Shown: positions 22,666 to 34,501 of the stretch, piece by piece
Numbering within the stretch: the first letter of the stretch is position 1
How the letters are laid out: each line of letters opens with the position of its first letter
NCBI GenBank assembly: GCA_024760905.1
Contig: CM045737.1
Coordinates: 17,400,848 to 17,464,847, forward strand
Length of the DNA stretch: 64,000 nucleotides
DNA from: Plotosus lineatus
Lineage: Eukaryota; Chordata; Actinopteri; Siluriformes; Plotosidae
Direction: 5' to 3'
Translations under genes and position numbers: made by a program
Notes under the pieces: generated by a model
What the model was told of the DNA's origin: nothing
The model's database searches: none
What the model saw: only the letters and a program-made list of their open reading frames with translations

Positions 22666-23643
22666 CGCGCGCATTCTCATGGAGACTTACTGGGCCTTTC
22701 ACTGTCTGTTCAGTATATAGAGTATATTTCAGCTCTCATTAGTGATCGTGCTGGTGTTTTTGCAGTGCTGTATTTGTAATGAATTGTTGTTTTAACAGTG
22801 AGATCTGTTTGGATGTAGATCTCACTTACTTAATGTATACAGTAAGCAGAGATATTTAACCCACAGGTGAGCTGACATGATGCATAATGATAAGCAAAAC
22901 GTATTGGAGTCATTAAGAGATGAGCGTTGTTCAGGTTGGGAAGCAGCTTGCTGGGGCTCCATCTGAATGATCTATTGGAATGCAGACAGGAGCCACGGAG
23001 CCTTTGAGAAGGGTAGAGTCTCAATGCCCACAACCCCCTCCATCTCCGAGCCATCTGCTGCTGTGCCTTTCCCTCTGTCTCCTCTCTCGCGTCTCCAATA
23101 TGAGCGTTCTGTGACAGGCAACACCCGCATGCTATGGAAAGCTGGCATACGCCTTTACGCTTATCCGACACTCTTTCCACTCCAGTATTTCGACGTGAGA
23201 AGTTTGAAGGCACTTTTGCATGCGATTATGCAGGCAGTGCATATTTGTAGGGATTATAAATGGGTTGAATGACTAATTTTCTACTTGACTATATAACCTG
23301 GCACTAGATGATGATGCTGTTTAAATGTCTATTTTTATCTTTGCTCATGATGTTCCTGTTATTTAAACAGCCGCCCCCCACCCTAATGTAGTCATGCCCT
23401 ACAAAAAATGTTCCAATCCTGAATAATTTGCCAGCTATAATTCCACAAGACCCAATCTCTTAGTCCACCTACAGGCAGTGGCATCATACCCATCATAAAC
23501 ACCCACCCCTGATTGATTGCTGCACGTGTTTCCTTATTTAGTGCTCTCACATGCTCTCTTCAAGCAGACAGAAAGCAGCTTGTACACACACATTTTCTCT
23601 CTCTCTCTTTCTATATATATATATATATATATGCACACACACC
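22664..23643. other. Unassigned sequence
   Basis: No element recognised. Ends in a short CT/TA/CA simple-repeat stretch (about 23597-23643). Confidence 0.4.
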
Positions 23644-23889
23644 CAGTAGTACCTCACTTTACGAAATTAATCCGTTCCAGAGCTTTTTTCGTAGCCTGCA
23701 TTTTTTAGTAAGTTGAGCCGCATTTTACATGTAAAACACGTGATTCGGTTTTTTTTTTAATTATAAAAGCATACCTTTCTAGACCTCCTTCTGCTTTTAT
23801 AGCATACCGATGGTAGACTGGTTTGGCCATATTCCTTTGTGATATCACTTGAGCCCGTTTCTTCTCCTCACTCGCACCGGAAATCACAC

Positions 23890-23956
<67 letters not shown>

Positions 23957-24439
23957 GTGTTGACCATGTCTTCTTAGCAGAGTTATAATCTTACAAATGT
24001 TTATGGAAGGTGAAAAGCCTGAGTCAAGAAATAAAGCATAAAACAACAGTAACTCTGTCCTTTACATGAAAAGCATCATGGTAGATTCAGCTCTATAATA
24101 GGCAATGGAAGGTAGATGTGTCATTCCTCCTAGCCAATGGGATCCTTGTCCAAGATGGCGTCAGGTGGACCTGTCCAAGATGGCGCTCGAGTGAAGGCGA
24201 CATGAACGACAGCTCAGTTGTTAACCAATGGGAGGCCAGCGGGGCGGAATCTTTGAACGTCATTGATGGGAAAGCAGCTTGTGCATTGTTTGAATGTTTG
24301 AATGGCGCGTTTGAATTTTTAAGATGGCACTTTCGTAACGTGAACTTGTTTTGTATCCTGAGACAAAAATTTTAGGAAAATGCTTTTCATAACCTGAATT
24401 TTTCATTTGGTGAGACTTTCGTAAGGTGAGGTATAACTG
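23644..24439 (-). mobile_element. Tigger-type family 1 element, GGTACC-terminal type
   Basis: Ends CAGTAGTACCTCACTTTACG and ...AAGGTGAGGTATAACTG, the latter followed by TA. Same internal structure as the copy at 110-888, inverted: the scrap AGCCCGTTTCTTCTCCTCAC is followed by a GT run, then TTGACCATGTCTTCTTAGC. No transposase frame survives. Confidence 0.85.
23891..23961. repeat. (GT)n microsatellite inside Tigger-type element
   Basis: About 35 units, at the same element position as the CA run at 572-604. Confidence 0.95.
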
Positions 24440-24462
24440 TACACGCACACACGTGTGTGTGT

Positions 24463-24466
<4 letters not shown>

Positions 24467-24543
<77 letters not shown>
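24467..24543. repeat. (TA)n microsatellite
   Basis: TA run lying between a family 1 and a family 3 element; the latter starts at its last TA. Confidence 0.95.
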
Positions 24544-24546
<3 letters not shown>

Positions 24547-25002
24547 GGATCCCGCACTTTACACTTAATTAGGACCAAGACCGCCGAATCCCGCAAAGTC
24601 GGATCGACACCCCCCCCCACGCACGTATACGTACATGTATAAGTGTATATAATCTCAATGAATACATATTCAATGCTATGAATGCTTATAATAACAATTA
24701 AACATTAAAAAATAATGCATAAGATGTAAATAAGATATAAATGCGCGCACCTCACATAAAAATTTAAGTAGTTTTGATGGGGAGTTTTTTGGTTGGGGTT
24801 TTTTTTTTTTTTTTTTTTTTTTTTTTGTGTTTGTTTATTTTGTTGTTGTATAATTGGCCTTGTTTTGCGGCATTTTCCTTAACTTTATTTCGTATTCTTC
24901 CTTAATTTCCTTCTTTTTTTAAATTCGATGAATATTAAAAAAAAAAAAACGTGATGCACTGAAGACGCATGAATTGAAGCGCGAAGTAGCGAGTGATCCC
25001 TG
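24544..25002. mobile_element. Family 3 MITE, TA-flanked, CAGGGATCC termini
   Basis: Ends CAGGGATCCCGCACTTTACA and GCGAAGTAGCGAGTGATCCCTG are inverted repeats, flanked by TA. Length 459. Internal poly-T at 24799-24827. Related copies lie at 32483-32907 and 45975-46716. No coding remnant; the class is inferred from TA flanks and terminal form. Confidence 0.8.
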
Positions 25003-25042
25003 TATACTGTATTTGTAGTGTATGGATAATTACAATTTTATA

Positions 25043-25819
25043 CAGTGATACCTCTGCTCACGAACATAATTGGTTCCCAGAAAGTGTGTGTGAGGCGAAA
25101 AGTTCGTCTTCCGAACATTTATTTCCCATAAGAAACCATTAAAATGAGAATAATCCGTTCCCAGGTCCCCATAAAACATAATTTTCTACTAAATAAGCCT
25201 TAAAACTACACAAAAATATACCTTATTTTATGTATAATAAATGTGCTATTGTAATTAAAGAAATAAACTGTACTGTATAATAAAGTCGTTTTATTTACCT
25301 TTGTGATGGTAGTTGATGGCTTGATGGAATGGAGGAGGAGGGAGGGAGGGAGGGACTTACTGTTTGGAAGGAGTGTTTGGAAACGCCTACTGTTTGGAAA
25401 CACCCTTAGCCACACACGCACCCTTAATAGCTTCCTTGTTCTTAAGGATGGTGGTAGACTTAGCGTACTGGTACTGGGACGCTGAGTCACACAAACGCAC
25501 ACCTCGTTCGTGTTTTTCAATGATCTCCGCCTGTGGTGGGGTCTTTTTCGGTCCCATAATAGCAAAAGTACACTCAATATGGTCCAAAATGTCTATAAAA
25601 CACAAACCACTTCCGCATTCAAAGAAAGGGGTGTGACGAACTGTGACGCCGTGAGCGTGCGTCAGCTTCTCGTGGCCGCCACCGTGGCGCTGTTCGACCG
25701 CGTGGTTTGATTCGTCCGCCGAAAACTAGTTCGTCAGCAGAGACAATATGCTCGCAAATTTAATGTTCTTGAGGCGAAAAGTTCGTGAGCTTAAGCGTTC
25801 GTCAGCGGAGGTTTTACTG
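25043..25819 (-). mobile_element. pogo/Tigger-type family 2 element
   Basis: Ends CAGTGATACCTCTGCTCACG and GTCAGCGGAGGTTTTACTG are inverted repeats with TA on both sides (25041-25042, 25820-25821). Contains a short transposase start on the minus strand. Near-identical to 34863-35636 in the opposite orientation. Confidence 0.85.
25387..25557 (-). pseudogene. pogo-type transposase N-terminus (family 2), internally deleted
   Basis: MGPKKTPPQAEIIEKHERGV with RLCDSASQYQYAKST, then LKNKEAIKGACVAKGVSKQ and a stop. This order (basic start, psq-type helix-turn-helix, ILKNKEAIK, VAKGV) is typical of Tigger transposases. The DDE domain is missing, so the element depends on a partner in trans. Confidence 0.7.
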
Positions 25820-26395
25820 TATTATAAATTGTCATAGATCTTATGATATATCGGCAAAACCTAGAAGTTGTAACAGATGAAACAGCTGTTATCCAGCTGC
25901 CAAAGACAGTGTGAGGTTGTTTTGTGTGCTGTAGGAGTGTTATTCTTCTGTTCAGTTGGAGCTGAGATAAAGTCTGACATCAATGTTTGCGGGAAAGCAC
26001 AACTCTCACCTACCTAGGTGATCTCTATGGAAGATTGAGCAAAAGAGTATGTTGATACATTACTGTTTTTCTTTGTGGAACTATGTGAACATGTGCAACA
26101 CCACGCCAGCTGTTCTTCCTCGATATGATTCAGAGAGCCAGAGAAAAATAGAAGGTAATGTAGAGGAGAGGGGAATAAGATGCTGCAGACAGATTTATGT
26201 AGGCCACACAAAATGGAAGTTTTGATGCGATGATGGATGGCCAGCTGAAATCCCTTCTACGCATCACTTCAGAGTTCCCCAGACAACTGGTTATGTTCCT
26301 CCTCTACAGCAACAGAACAGGCCTATGTACAAAAATGTTAAATCTAGCATGTTGAATCTTGTTCTATGATTAATCCTTTTGTAATATGCATTTAG
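25820..26395. other. Unassigned sequence
   Basis: No repeat or frame recognised. Confidence 0.4.
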
Positions 26396-26671
26396 AACAT
26401 GTAAGATGTTTTGGGGACAAAGTCAGAGAGGCTAGATTGAGATGGTTTGGACATGTACAATGGAGCGATAGTAAATTTATTGGTAGTATATCGGTAGCTG
26501 AGGTTGGAACTACCAGGCAGAAGGCCTAGAGGAAGACCAAAGAGGAGATTTATGGATGTGGTGAAAGTAGTTGGTGTAAGAGAAGAAGATGCAGAGGATA
26601 GGGTGAGATGGAAGCAGATGATTTGCTGTGGTGACCTCTGAAGGGAACAGCCGAAAGGAAAAGAAGAAGAT
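26396..26671 (+). mobile_element. RTE LINE 3' fragment
   Basis: GTAAGATGTTTTGGGGACAA through AGGCTAGATTGAGATGG to GGTGACCTCTGAAGGGAAC and GAAAGGAAAAGAAGAAG. A small deletion removes part of the RPKRRFMDVV-KEDMKVVG segment. Confidence 0.85.
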
Positions 26672-26740
26672 AGTAATATAGACTAATAGATATAACCTAG
26701 ACTAAGCCTCTAAGGGTGCACCACCATTACTCAAGAAATA

Positions 26741-27106
26741 ATACTCACTCAGTCATTTTCAGAACCAGTTAATCATGCTAGGGTTATAGGGAGGCTGGAG
26801 CCTATCTCAGCCAACATGATGTGAAGGCAGGGCACATCCTGAACAGCTTGACACTCCATGTGTCCAGACCAGCATGCAGAGCTATATACACTTACATCTT
26901 GGGGAAATTTGGAACAGCCAGCTAGCCCCATATGCTTGTCTGTGTACTGTGGGAGGAAACCAAAATACGAGGAGGGAATCCATATAAGTGCACAAAGAAC
27001 ATGCCAACTCCCCACAGAAACAACCATGTCATGCCCTGGACATGGACCCAAGGTCTTTTTGCTGTGAGACGGATGTGCGAATAATTACGCCACTGTGCCA
27101 CCCACA
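26741..27106 (-). mobile_element. SINE type A, near full length
   Basis: The minus strand starts with GGGTGGCACAGTGGCGTAAT near 27106 and ends in an L2-type tail. Flanking CAAGAAATA at 26732-26740 and 27107-27115 is a 9-bp target duplication. Confidence 0.85.
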
Positions 27107-27115
27107 CAAGAAATA

Positions 27116-28069
27116 CTAGTCATTACAAATTATAATAAAGTGCACCAATTTTTCACGGATTTGAGCAGCATTTTAAAAAAGTTTTCCTAGTAGCCACCAC
27201 CTTTAGAAGGGCTGTGGAAGTCAGATAGATTTTAGTTCACTGTACCATCAGATTTCAGATACTCCTATCAATAATTTAACTTTGGCCCCTGAGGGAGATG
27301 TTCTCTACTGTTTATTTGTTTTGTATTGTTCTTCGAAACCATGTTCCAAAACATTGGAATGTGGGCGTATACAGGAACAAGTACGGAAACTTAAAAATAT
27401 TTAGATAAGAGGAGTTATTGGGAAATAATTATGTGCGGCTGCTTTGGAAAACCTTTCACTTGGAAATATTTGAGACACTATTATGTAATGCTTTGAGTGG
27501 TTCTTCTGTTTTTTTGTTTGTTTGTTTGTTTGAACAACTTCTGAAACACAAGTAAAGTTACAGCATTCTTTTCTTAACGCAATATTGTTATTTTTTCAGA
27601 AAGCCGAGACAAGTTTGGGAAGACAACAAACACATGACTGTCCAACCATCCATCAATGATCTATACCACTTTTCAAATGTGGACGCTGAAGGCAGGTAAC
27701 CCTAAACAGGTTGAGAGTTTACTCCATGGCAAATATAGACCCGGACACTGTCTCTATCTCTTTCTCTATCTTTGTCTCTCTCTGTCTCTCTCTCTCTCAC
27801 ACACACACACTCACCCACAAATCTCTCTCTCCCTCTCTCTCTGTCTCTCTGGTGTGTTTTTCCCAATGCGGGCTCCGCCCACATGCAGCACGCAGCTGAC
27901 AGAGCATTTGAGTAATGTATTTAAAGCGTACATTTAGGGGAATGTATTTAAAGCAGAATTACAGTCCCTGTTTGAAAGATCAGAGGTCCTGATTCAATAT
28001 TAACTTGCTTCCTTGCGAGATCGGAGGTCTTGTCCCACGGAGCACTTTCATGCCTCCATCTGCTTCAAT
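27116..28069. other. Unassigned sequence with CT-rich tract
   Basis: Contains the CT/CA tract at about 27766-27860. At 27973-28045 two stretches (GATCAGAGGTCCTG and GATCGGAGGTCTTGTCC) resemble the module at 59749-60080. Confidence 0.5.
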
Positions 28070-28196
28070 ATCAGGCCGAAATAATCGCCTCCATCTCTGT
28101 ATTTCCGCTTTAAGGTTTCCTTCTGCTGCAATATCGTCCCGATTGTTGAAGGGTTTTGGCCATACTCCTGTGCGATTTTGCTCAACCGCATCCCAC

Positions 28197-28333
28197 ATGA
28201 CCGATTTTTAAAGTGACCTGTGAAATTTTGTAAAATCATATTTTATTCATGAAATATTTATTAAATTCATATTATCATAATTAACATCAGAAATCGTAAT
28301 GAATACGATTTTTTCGTAAATGTTGGCAGCTAT
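28197..28333 (-). mobile_element. hAT element 5' fragment inside Tigger-type copy
   Basis: Reverse complement of 37575-37710: ends AATGTTGGCAGCTAT and shares ATCGTAATGAATACGATTTT. The shared junction with the Tigger-type sequence (TGTTGGCAGCTATGCATACTC) matches that at 37565-37580, so both come from one composite progenitor. Confidence 0.75.
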
Positions 28334-28370
28334 GCATACTCCTTTGCGATTTCACTCAACCGCATCCCAC

Positions 28371-28467
28371 TTTCGTATTTTTTTATTATCTCCTGCTTCA
28401 CTTTGATTGATAACAGAGCCCGCTGCTTCTTTTCTGTGTCACCGGGAATCACTTTCTTGGGGTCCAT
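28371..28467 (-). pseudogene. Tigger-type transposase N-terminal fragment
   Basis: From 28467 down: MDPKKVIPGDTEKKQRALLS then IKVKQEII, the family 1 start, cut at the duplicated block and hAT fragment. Confidence 0.65.
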
Positions 28468-28792
28468 GATGGATAATGAAATATAACGCTGCAATGATCA
28501 ATCTCAAAACAAGCCAACAGTCCTGTTCAACTCTCCTTCATGCGTGTGACAAACAGGAAGCATGGGTACAGTTCAGCTCCCTCCTGGCCAATGGGAGGCC
28601 AGCGGGGCGGGATGTTGGGAGACAGCCAATGAGAGAGCAACTCGCGCATTGTTTGAATTTTTGAATGGCGCGTTTGGCGCTTTTCATAAAAAGAGGTTGA
28701 TTTCATAAAAAGAGGACGAAAATTTAGGAAAATGTTTTTCGTAACCTGGATTTTTTTGTACTCTGATGTTTTCGTAAGTAGAAGGCCGACTG

Positions 28793-29021
28793 TATTGAAA
28801 ATTGCATTTATTCCATCTCTAACAAAAAGCTGCACATTTGATTGGCTAATGACATTAGCTCAACGATGTTCATCTCATTAACTGTGATATGGCAATGGAA
28901 AACAGATCTACTTGCTCCAACACCACTGAGGAAAGGTATGTCTAAAATGCCTCATAATGAGTTGCTGGAGTTTATACTAGGTGACTAAGCTGTCAACACT
29001 TGGTAGGAGCTACTCTAGAAC
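28793..29021. other. Short unassigned spacer
   Basis: Nothing recognised between the Tigger-type copy and the foldback elements. Confidence 0.4.
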
Positions 29022-29192
29022 ATTAGTCTCCATCCCTGTTCCTGGAGTTCTACCTTCTTTTAAGGTTTTATCTTGCACACCTGAGTACCTGAAATAGTTT
29101 TTGAATCGAAAAGGGAATGTGTTAGACTTTAGTTGGAGATAAAACCTTCAGGAAGGTAGAGCTCCAGGAACAGGGTTGGAGACCACTGCTCC
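29022..29192. repeat. Palindromic foldback MITE 1
   Basis: Left arm ATTAGTCTCCATCCCTGTTC and right arm GAACAGGGTTGGAGACCACT are inverted repeats, with CTGGAGTTCTACCTTC and GAAGGTAGAGCTCCAG inside. The whole unit folds on itself, like the small foldback elements common in fish. Confidence 0.8.
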
Positions 29193-29227
29193 TTAGAGTA
29201 GCTTCCTGCATTAGTCTTGAGGAGGGG

Positions 29228-29432
29228 TTCCCAATCCGGTTAATGATGATCTACCTTCCAGTAGATTTTAACTCCAATCCTAATAGAGCTCATATGACAA
29301 GTCTAATCAACGCTTTGTTATCGCCAAGTCTTAAACCTTGATTAGATGACTAGATTATCAGGTGAGCATTGTTAAGGTTGGTGTGAACATCTCCAGGAAG
29401 GTAGATCACCAGAAACAAGATTGGGCATCACT
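29228..29432. repeat. Palindromic foldback MITE 2
   Basis: A second, more diverged foldback with the same block order: GATGATCTACCTTCC...GGAAGGTAGATCACC and TTCCCAATC...GATTGGGCATCACTGG. It lies 36 bases after the first. Confidence 0.75.
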
Positions 29433-29759
29433 GGTTAAGTGTGATAGGCTATTGAATTATTGTCTTTGAGAGATGTTGTCCTGTGTGGACACGTTGATAT
29501 GGATAATTGTTTTATGGGCACTGTCCTTGGGGGCGGCACAGCAGCATATTAATTAGCATGGCCGTCTCATTTTAAATCTGAGAGCAAATATACATAAAAG
29601 CTGACCTCAGTATGGAAATGTATTGTGCCCACCTATATTACTGCAAGTCCAAGATCTTTCCCAGAGTGTGTGGATTTTCATCTTGCAGCTGACTGAGAGC
29701 TCAATGGCAATATAGTTTTGCATATAGAAAAACAGAGAGGACATGCAACTGATGCAATA
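29433..29759. other. Unassigned; possible decayed SINE head
   Basis: GGCGGCACAGCAGCATATTA near 29531 resembles a type A head but lacks a body. Confidence 0.4.
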
Positions 29760-29950
29760 TTTCCCAGAATGAGAGTCCTGGGTTCAATTTCCAGGTGAGG
29801 GCATTTCTCTGTGGAGGTTGCATGCTTATGTGGGTTTCCTCCTGGTACTCCAGTTACCTCCTACAGTACAAAGACATACACATTAGCCTTATTGGTTGTT
29901 TTTAAAAAATTAATCCCAGCTGTGAGTGTGAATAATTGTGCCCTTGTTTC
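29760..29950 (+). mobile_element. SINE type A body fragment, divergent
   Basis: B box in GGGTTCAATTTCCAGG, then GTGGAGGTTGCATGC and GTTACCTCCTACAGTAC. Confidence 0.65.
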
Positions 29951-30389
29951 CATTCCATGGTCTGGCACGCTGTTGTGGCGCTGTCTTTACCTAGTATCGC
30001 CTGAGTTGTGCCATCCTCCCTACAACCACAAAAGTATTACAGTGGTATCTCACTTTACGATAGTATCACCAAATGAAAAATTCAGGTTACGAAATGCATT
30101 TTCCTAAAATTTTTGTCTCTGGATACGAAACAAGTTCACGTTACCAAAGCACCATCTTAAAAATTCAAACAATGCGCGAGTTGCTTTCCCATTGGTTGTC
30201 TCCCAACACCTGCCCCGCTGGCCTCCCATTGGCGAGGATGGAGCCGAATCTCCAAATAGTCCTGTACCCATAATGCTTTTCGTGTGCCTTCAACCCATTG
30301 TTCGACACACGCGTGAAGGAGAGTTGTACTGTTGGTTCGTGAGGTTTTTATGAGGGTTTTCATTGCAGCGTTATTTTTTGTTATTAATC

Positions 30390-30581
30390 ATGAGCCCCAA
30401 GAAAGTGATTCCCAGTGAGACGGAAAAGAAGACGCGGGCTCCGTTATCAATAAAAGTAAAACAGGAGATGATAAAATATGAAAGTGGGATGCAGTTGAGT
30501 GAAATCTCAAAGGAGTATGGCCGAAACCCCTCTACAATCGGGACGATATTGAAGGAGGCCTTAAAAGCGGATATACAGTGA
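30390..30581 (+). pseudogene. Tigger-type transposase N-terminus
   Basis: MSPKKVIPSETEKKTRAPLS, KVKQEMIKYESGMQLSEISK, EYGRNPSTIGTILKEALKAD. The psq-type helix-turn-helix (LSEISKEYGRNPSTIGTIL) is intact. The frame is lost before the second DNA-binding part (DFKASHGWFERFK at about 31085-31118), which is separated by the SINE. No DDE domain. Confidence 0.75.
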
Positions 30582-30619
30582 CAGGAGATTATTTCGGAAA
30601 AAGCAACCACCGTATTTAT

Positions 30620-31016
30620 TTATGACAATTTGTAAGCCTTGTATCCAGCTTAGAGCTGCTCACTGGCTGCACATTATTACCCTGCAGGAATGTACTGCAA
30701 GGCTGCTGCTAAGTGCCAAGCACAACCATATAGGTTCATACATCCTGTTATTCAGGTACCCATTTAACAGCTGTGTGGACGGAGTGCAATGTGGATTAAG
30801 TGCCTTGCCCAGAAACACAACACCACTTCAGACCCAGGTCACAAATTTTTGGGTGTCTCCACCTGGATTCGAACCCAGGCCCTTGCAGTGTTAGGCCAGC
30901 AAGGCCATTACACCACCGTGCTGTTTGCTCATCTTCATGGAGGTTTTCTTGGCAAGGATAGTGCAATGGTTTTGCTATTGCCTTCTGCACGATGCGAACC
31001 TACAGACAATTTAGAA
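30620..31016 (-). mobile_element. tRNA-headed SINE in Tigger-type element
   Basis: The minus strand has a tRNA-like head with GGTGGTGTAATGGCCTTGC and a B box GGGTTCGAATCC, a body ending GCAGCCAGTGAGCAGC, and before the head a block AAAACCTCCATGAAGATGA that also occurs at 46590-46612. Inserted between GTATTTAT and ATTTAAGGACC of the host. Confidence 0.7.
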
Positions 31017-31316
31017 CGGCCATTTAAGGACCTCATGAAGGAGGGTGGGGGTGAGGGTTCTTTGGACCAGCAACCCCCGGACTTTAAAGCGTCACATGGG
31101 TGGTTCGAGAGATTTAAATAAAGGTAAAAAATTTTCTTTTACTTTTATCACATATTTCATACAAAATTGGTATACTTTTATAATTTTTAAAGGGTTTATG
31201 GGGTAGTATTGGGAGCCTTGGAACGAATCACGCGTTTTACATGTAAAATGTGGTTCAACTTACGAAAAATGCAGGTTATGAAAAAGGCTCTGGAATGGAT
31301 TAATTTCGTAAGGTGA

Positions 31317-32269
31317 GTGAGTGAGTATCCTTTCACCTGTCCTTACTCGTACACATTAGTGTATGTAGATTTCTGCAGCATGTTAAATGGGAAGTGAGAT
31401 TTTGAAGCCTGTATAAGGAACTGAAGGCATTATTGAAAATTTTTCTGAACAATAATAAAAAAAAGATTAATCCAGAATGGTACAGTAAAGGCTAATTTTA
31501 TGGAACTGATTTAATACTTTAAATGTAGGCAGTCGAGTGAGTTTAATATTTTTTATATGTACTGGCAATTTAAAGCAATCAAAGTGGGCATAGATATGAA
31601 AAATGCATGGATCTTGGATTTTTTTTTTTTTTTTCACATATTATTTGCACCCACCCACCTACACACACAAACACCCACAAGATTATCAAATACTGATAGA
31701 TGATGGTAAGTGTGGGCCATAAGGGTGTCATTTTTACCTGTCAGTGGGCCTTTTAGACGTGATTACACATGATTAATACCTTTCTCCCTCATAGCTATTC
31801 ATTACCCTCCTCTCTGTCCCCAAGGAACCTGATCACACTAGAACAAATCACTCATGGCGTATTTCAATTTTGGTTTCAGCAAAACGCATCTGTAGTAGCC
31901 CCCGCATGCTGCAATTTAATGACTTTTATGTCTGTCCACTCAAATGTGTTGCGATGAGTGCAAATAGTTCTTTTGTGACAGTTCATTCTGCCGTGTTTCG
32001 CCACAGATCGGCTTTTACATGCTCAGATGATGGAGCGCAGTCTGAGAACCATAAAGACAGTGGACAGTAGAAGCAAATGGCTGCTTCGAGCATCTTGGGT
32101 TTGAGTAGTTCTATAAGATAGCAAATTTAAGCGGCACTCAAACACCGAGAAAACAAATATGTCAATCATTGATTGTATTTATTACAGTTAAGTTGTGTGA
32201 GAGACTGGGGAAATTTAATGGATTTTTGATCTTTGAATTTATTATACATTTTTGCATCAAGAAATGGTA
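31317..32269. other. Unassigned sequence
   Basis: Poly-T at about 31620-31634; otherwise no element or exon recognised. Confidence 0.4.
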
Positions 32270-32373
32270 ACAGAGTGATACAGTGGTGTAGCGGTTAGCA
32301 TGTCCGCATTACAGAAAGAAGGTCCTGGGTTCAAGTCCCAGGCTCGGGTGTTTCTGTGTAGAGTTGGCACTTT
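32270..32373 (+). mobile_element. SINE type A 5' fragment
   Basis: CAGTGGTGTAGCGGTTAGCA, B box GGGTTCAAGTCCC and start of body GTTTCTGTGTAGAGTTGGCA. Confidence 0.75.
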
Positions 32374-32482
32374 TACTTGGCAGGAATATTAAATAAACGG
32401 TTTTAGAAATATGATGGTTTACTCCTGTACATGAGTGCCAGTTACCACTGCACCCGGTGTTATTATCTGGAGAACGTATATA

Positions 32483-32907
32483 CAGGGATCCCTCACTTTC
32501 CGCTGTTAATGGGGACCGAGTACCCCCCCCCCAGCAACCACCAATTTCCACGAAGTAGGATCGACCTCCCCTGACTGACGTATACGTACATGTATATGTG
32601 TATGCAATATCAATAAATACATATTCAATGCTTATAAAAACAATTAAACATTCAAAAATAATGCATAAAATATAAATATAGACGCGCTCTCTCACACACT
32701 CAGATGCGCACCTCACATAAAAATGTAAGGAGTTTTGTTGGGTTAGTTTTTTTGTTCGTTTGTTTGGGGTTTTTTTTGCATAATTTGCCTTGTTTGGTGG
32801 CATTTTCCTCAACTTTTTCCCTATTTTTCATTATTTTTCTATGAATATTTTTGAAAAACCCATGATGCACTGATGCCGCAGAAGCATGAAGTAGCGAGGG
32901 ATCACTA
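32483..32907. mobile_element. Family 3 MITE
   Basis: Starts CAGGGATCCCTCACTTTCCG after TA and ends GAAGTAGCGAGGGATCACTA before TA. Body matches 24544-25002 (TATACGTACATGTATA, AATTAAACATTC, ATGATGCACTGA). Confidence 0.8.
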
Positions 32908-34501
32908 TACTAAATAACTGTCAAGAAAACACAATGGTAACCATTAACCGAAACACAATGTGAAAATTTGGAAAGTTTTTTTGTAATTGCACTCGTGACG
33001 GGTATAGTGCATGAGTGGGAGAGAAATGAGCGACCTGAGTTTTATCTCGCAGAATTGTATGCTTTCTTCCATTTAACACTTTATCTTGGACTTTTGTACT
33101 TCCTAGAAATCAATGCTCCACTTCCATGTTGGATTGTTTTACTTTCATGCGGTCTTGTTGCTGTGCACAGACACCCGCACTGTACTGGCAAATCCACAGA
33201 ACCAAAACAAGATATAAAATTGGTACCAGTACAGTATCATTGCTTGAAGTTTTTTGTATTCAAAAAAACTGTCAGTAAAGCATTTTTGACTCGTATCCGT
33301 TTTCATGAAGATCTACATTGTAATGGTCAGAAAGGGGTTAATTCAGCTGAAACCCACAACTATCATTATAGGATAGTGAGAAGAGCTGTATGATTTAAAA
33401 AAAAAAATCTGATGAGGCCGCATCCAGTAATGCACCCATCAAAAACCACGGAAAATACATTTTGATCAACTTTAGCTCCGCCTGTACTGCTGCATCGTCA
33501 TCATCCCATATTACTTTCCATTGCAATAGTGTTGGGCTTGCCAGTGGAGTCCAATCATGTATAATCGAGTGTGGGAATTTGACGGCACAGTTCACAAATG
33601 CTTCATGTCTAAGTGTCACATTTACAAAAAGTAGCATTTTGCAGCACCCCCTACAGGTAGCGCCCTCCTCAGCCTTAAAAAAATTGTAAACATTTTCCGG
33701 AGCTCCTTCTATCATAGATTGACTTTTTATCAAATGAAGGTGGGCTGTTGTAGCTGCATTGAGATGTTGCCGTTTCAAAAGCTAATTTTTTAAAAAGTGC
33801 GATTCTGACCCTCAAAAAATGGACCCTTCCAGTCATCCTGGAGTGAAAACCATTAGGTTTTAGGGCCTAAAATTTTTTCTCTCTCTCTCTAACTATAAGG
33901 CCTTTCAGCAAAAAGAAATTCAGGCACATCTGGGGGGGGGTGTCATATATCACTCATGATCTGAATATCATAAAAATCAGCTCTTAATGTTATCTTTGTC
34001 TCAGTGAATGAAGAATTTACATTTTTTAAAATGTCCACGTTTGTAGAAGCAAATCAGTAGAGACTTTTTTTTCCATGCAAACCACTTGGCAGTGAGCTTA
34101 GAGGTTACACCAAACTTGTCCCTTGTTTTGATAGACTGTATTAATCCTGCAAGGTAATTACTGTTGCTACTGTGAGCACCTAGCCGCTCCGAGCCACACT
34201 TGATCATATGTGCAGAGGCAAACCGAGAAAGTTTATCTGTGACAGACGAAGCAAAATACATCTAAATTAATATATATTTTAAATGTGTCTTTCAGCAAAT
34301 ATATGCAATTAATTTAAACTTGCTCTATGTGGAAGGGCAGGTTGTGCAACCTAGTTTGAAAAAATATATTATCTGAAACACTGTCATCCATTATGTGGAT
34401 TTAATTGGGAGTCTAAGCTGAGTTACACCAAAATCGCTGATTTCATGCATCTAGATAATCTAAACAACTGTATCCCTTAATCTCATTCCCTCTAGTCATC
34501 A
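32908..34501. other. Unassigned, with two long but unrecognised frames
   Basis: A 141-codon frame at 32968-33393 (+) begins with a hydrophobic MESFFVIALVTGIVHEWERN segment, and a 127-codon frame lies at 33395-33778 (-). Neither matches a family I know and there is no supporting splice or promoter context. Phrases such as AGCACCCCCTACAGGTAGCG suggest part of 33400-33890 is a dispersed repeat. Confidence 0.4.

Larger units (their letters stand above)
28070..28792 (-). mobile_element. Tigger-type family 1 element, GGCCC-terminal type, one end missing
   Basis: The right terminus ...AGTAGAAGGCCGACTG is followed by TA; the other terminus is absent. The transposase start (MDPKKVIPGDTEKK-like, from 28467 down) and middle (28070-28196) are separated by a hAT fragment and by a 36-bp duplication (28161-28196 and 28335-28370). 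Confidence 0.8.
30040..31316 (+). mobile_element. Tigger-type family 1 element, GGTACC-terminal type, with SINE insertion
   Basis: Starts CAGTGGTATCTCACTTTACG after TA (30038-30039); the right end stops at ...TTTCGTAAGGTGA, about 12 bases short. It carries the transposase start and, beyond the insertion at about 30620-31016, the KEGGGEGSLDQQPPDFKASH segment. Confidence 0.85.

Noticed and set aside
27702..27884. Arginine/glutamate-rich frame on the minus strand
   Set aside because: Produced by the CT-rich tract at 27766-27860; repeats such as RERE are read-through of simple sequence.
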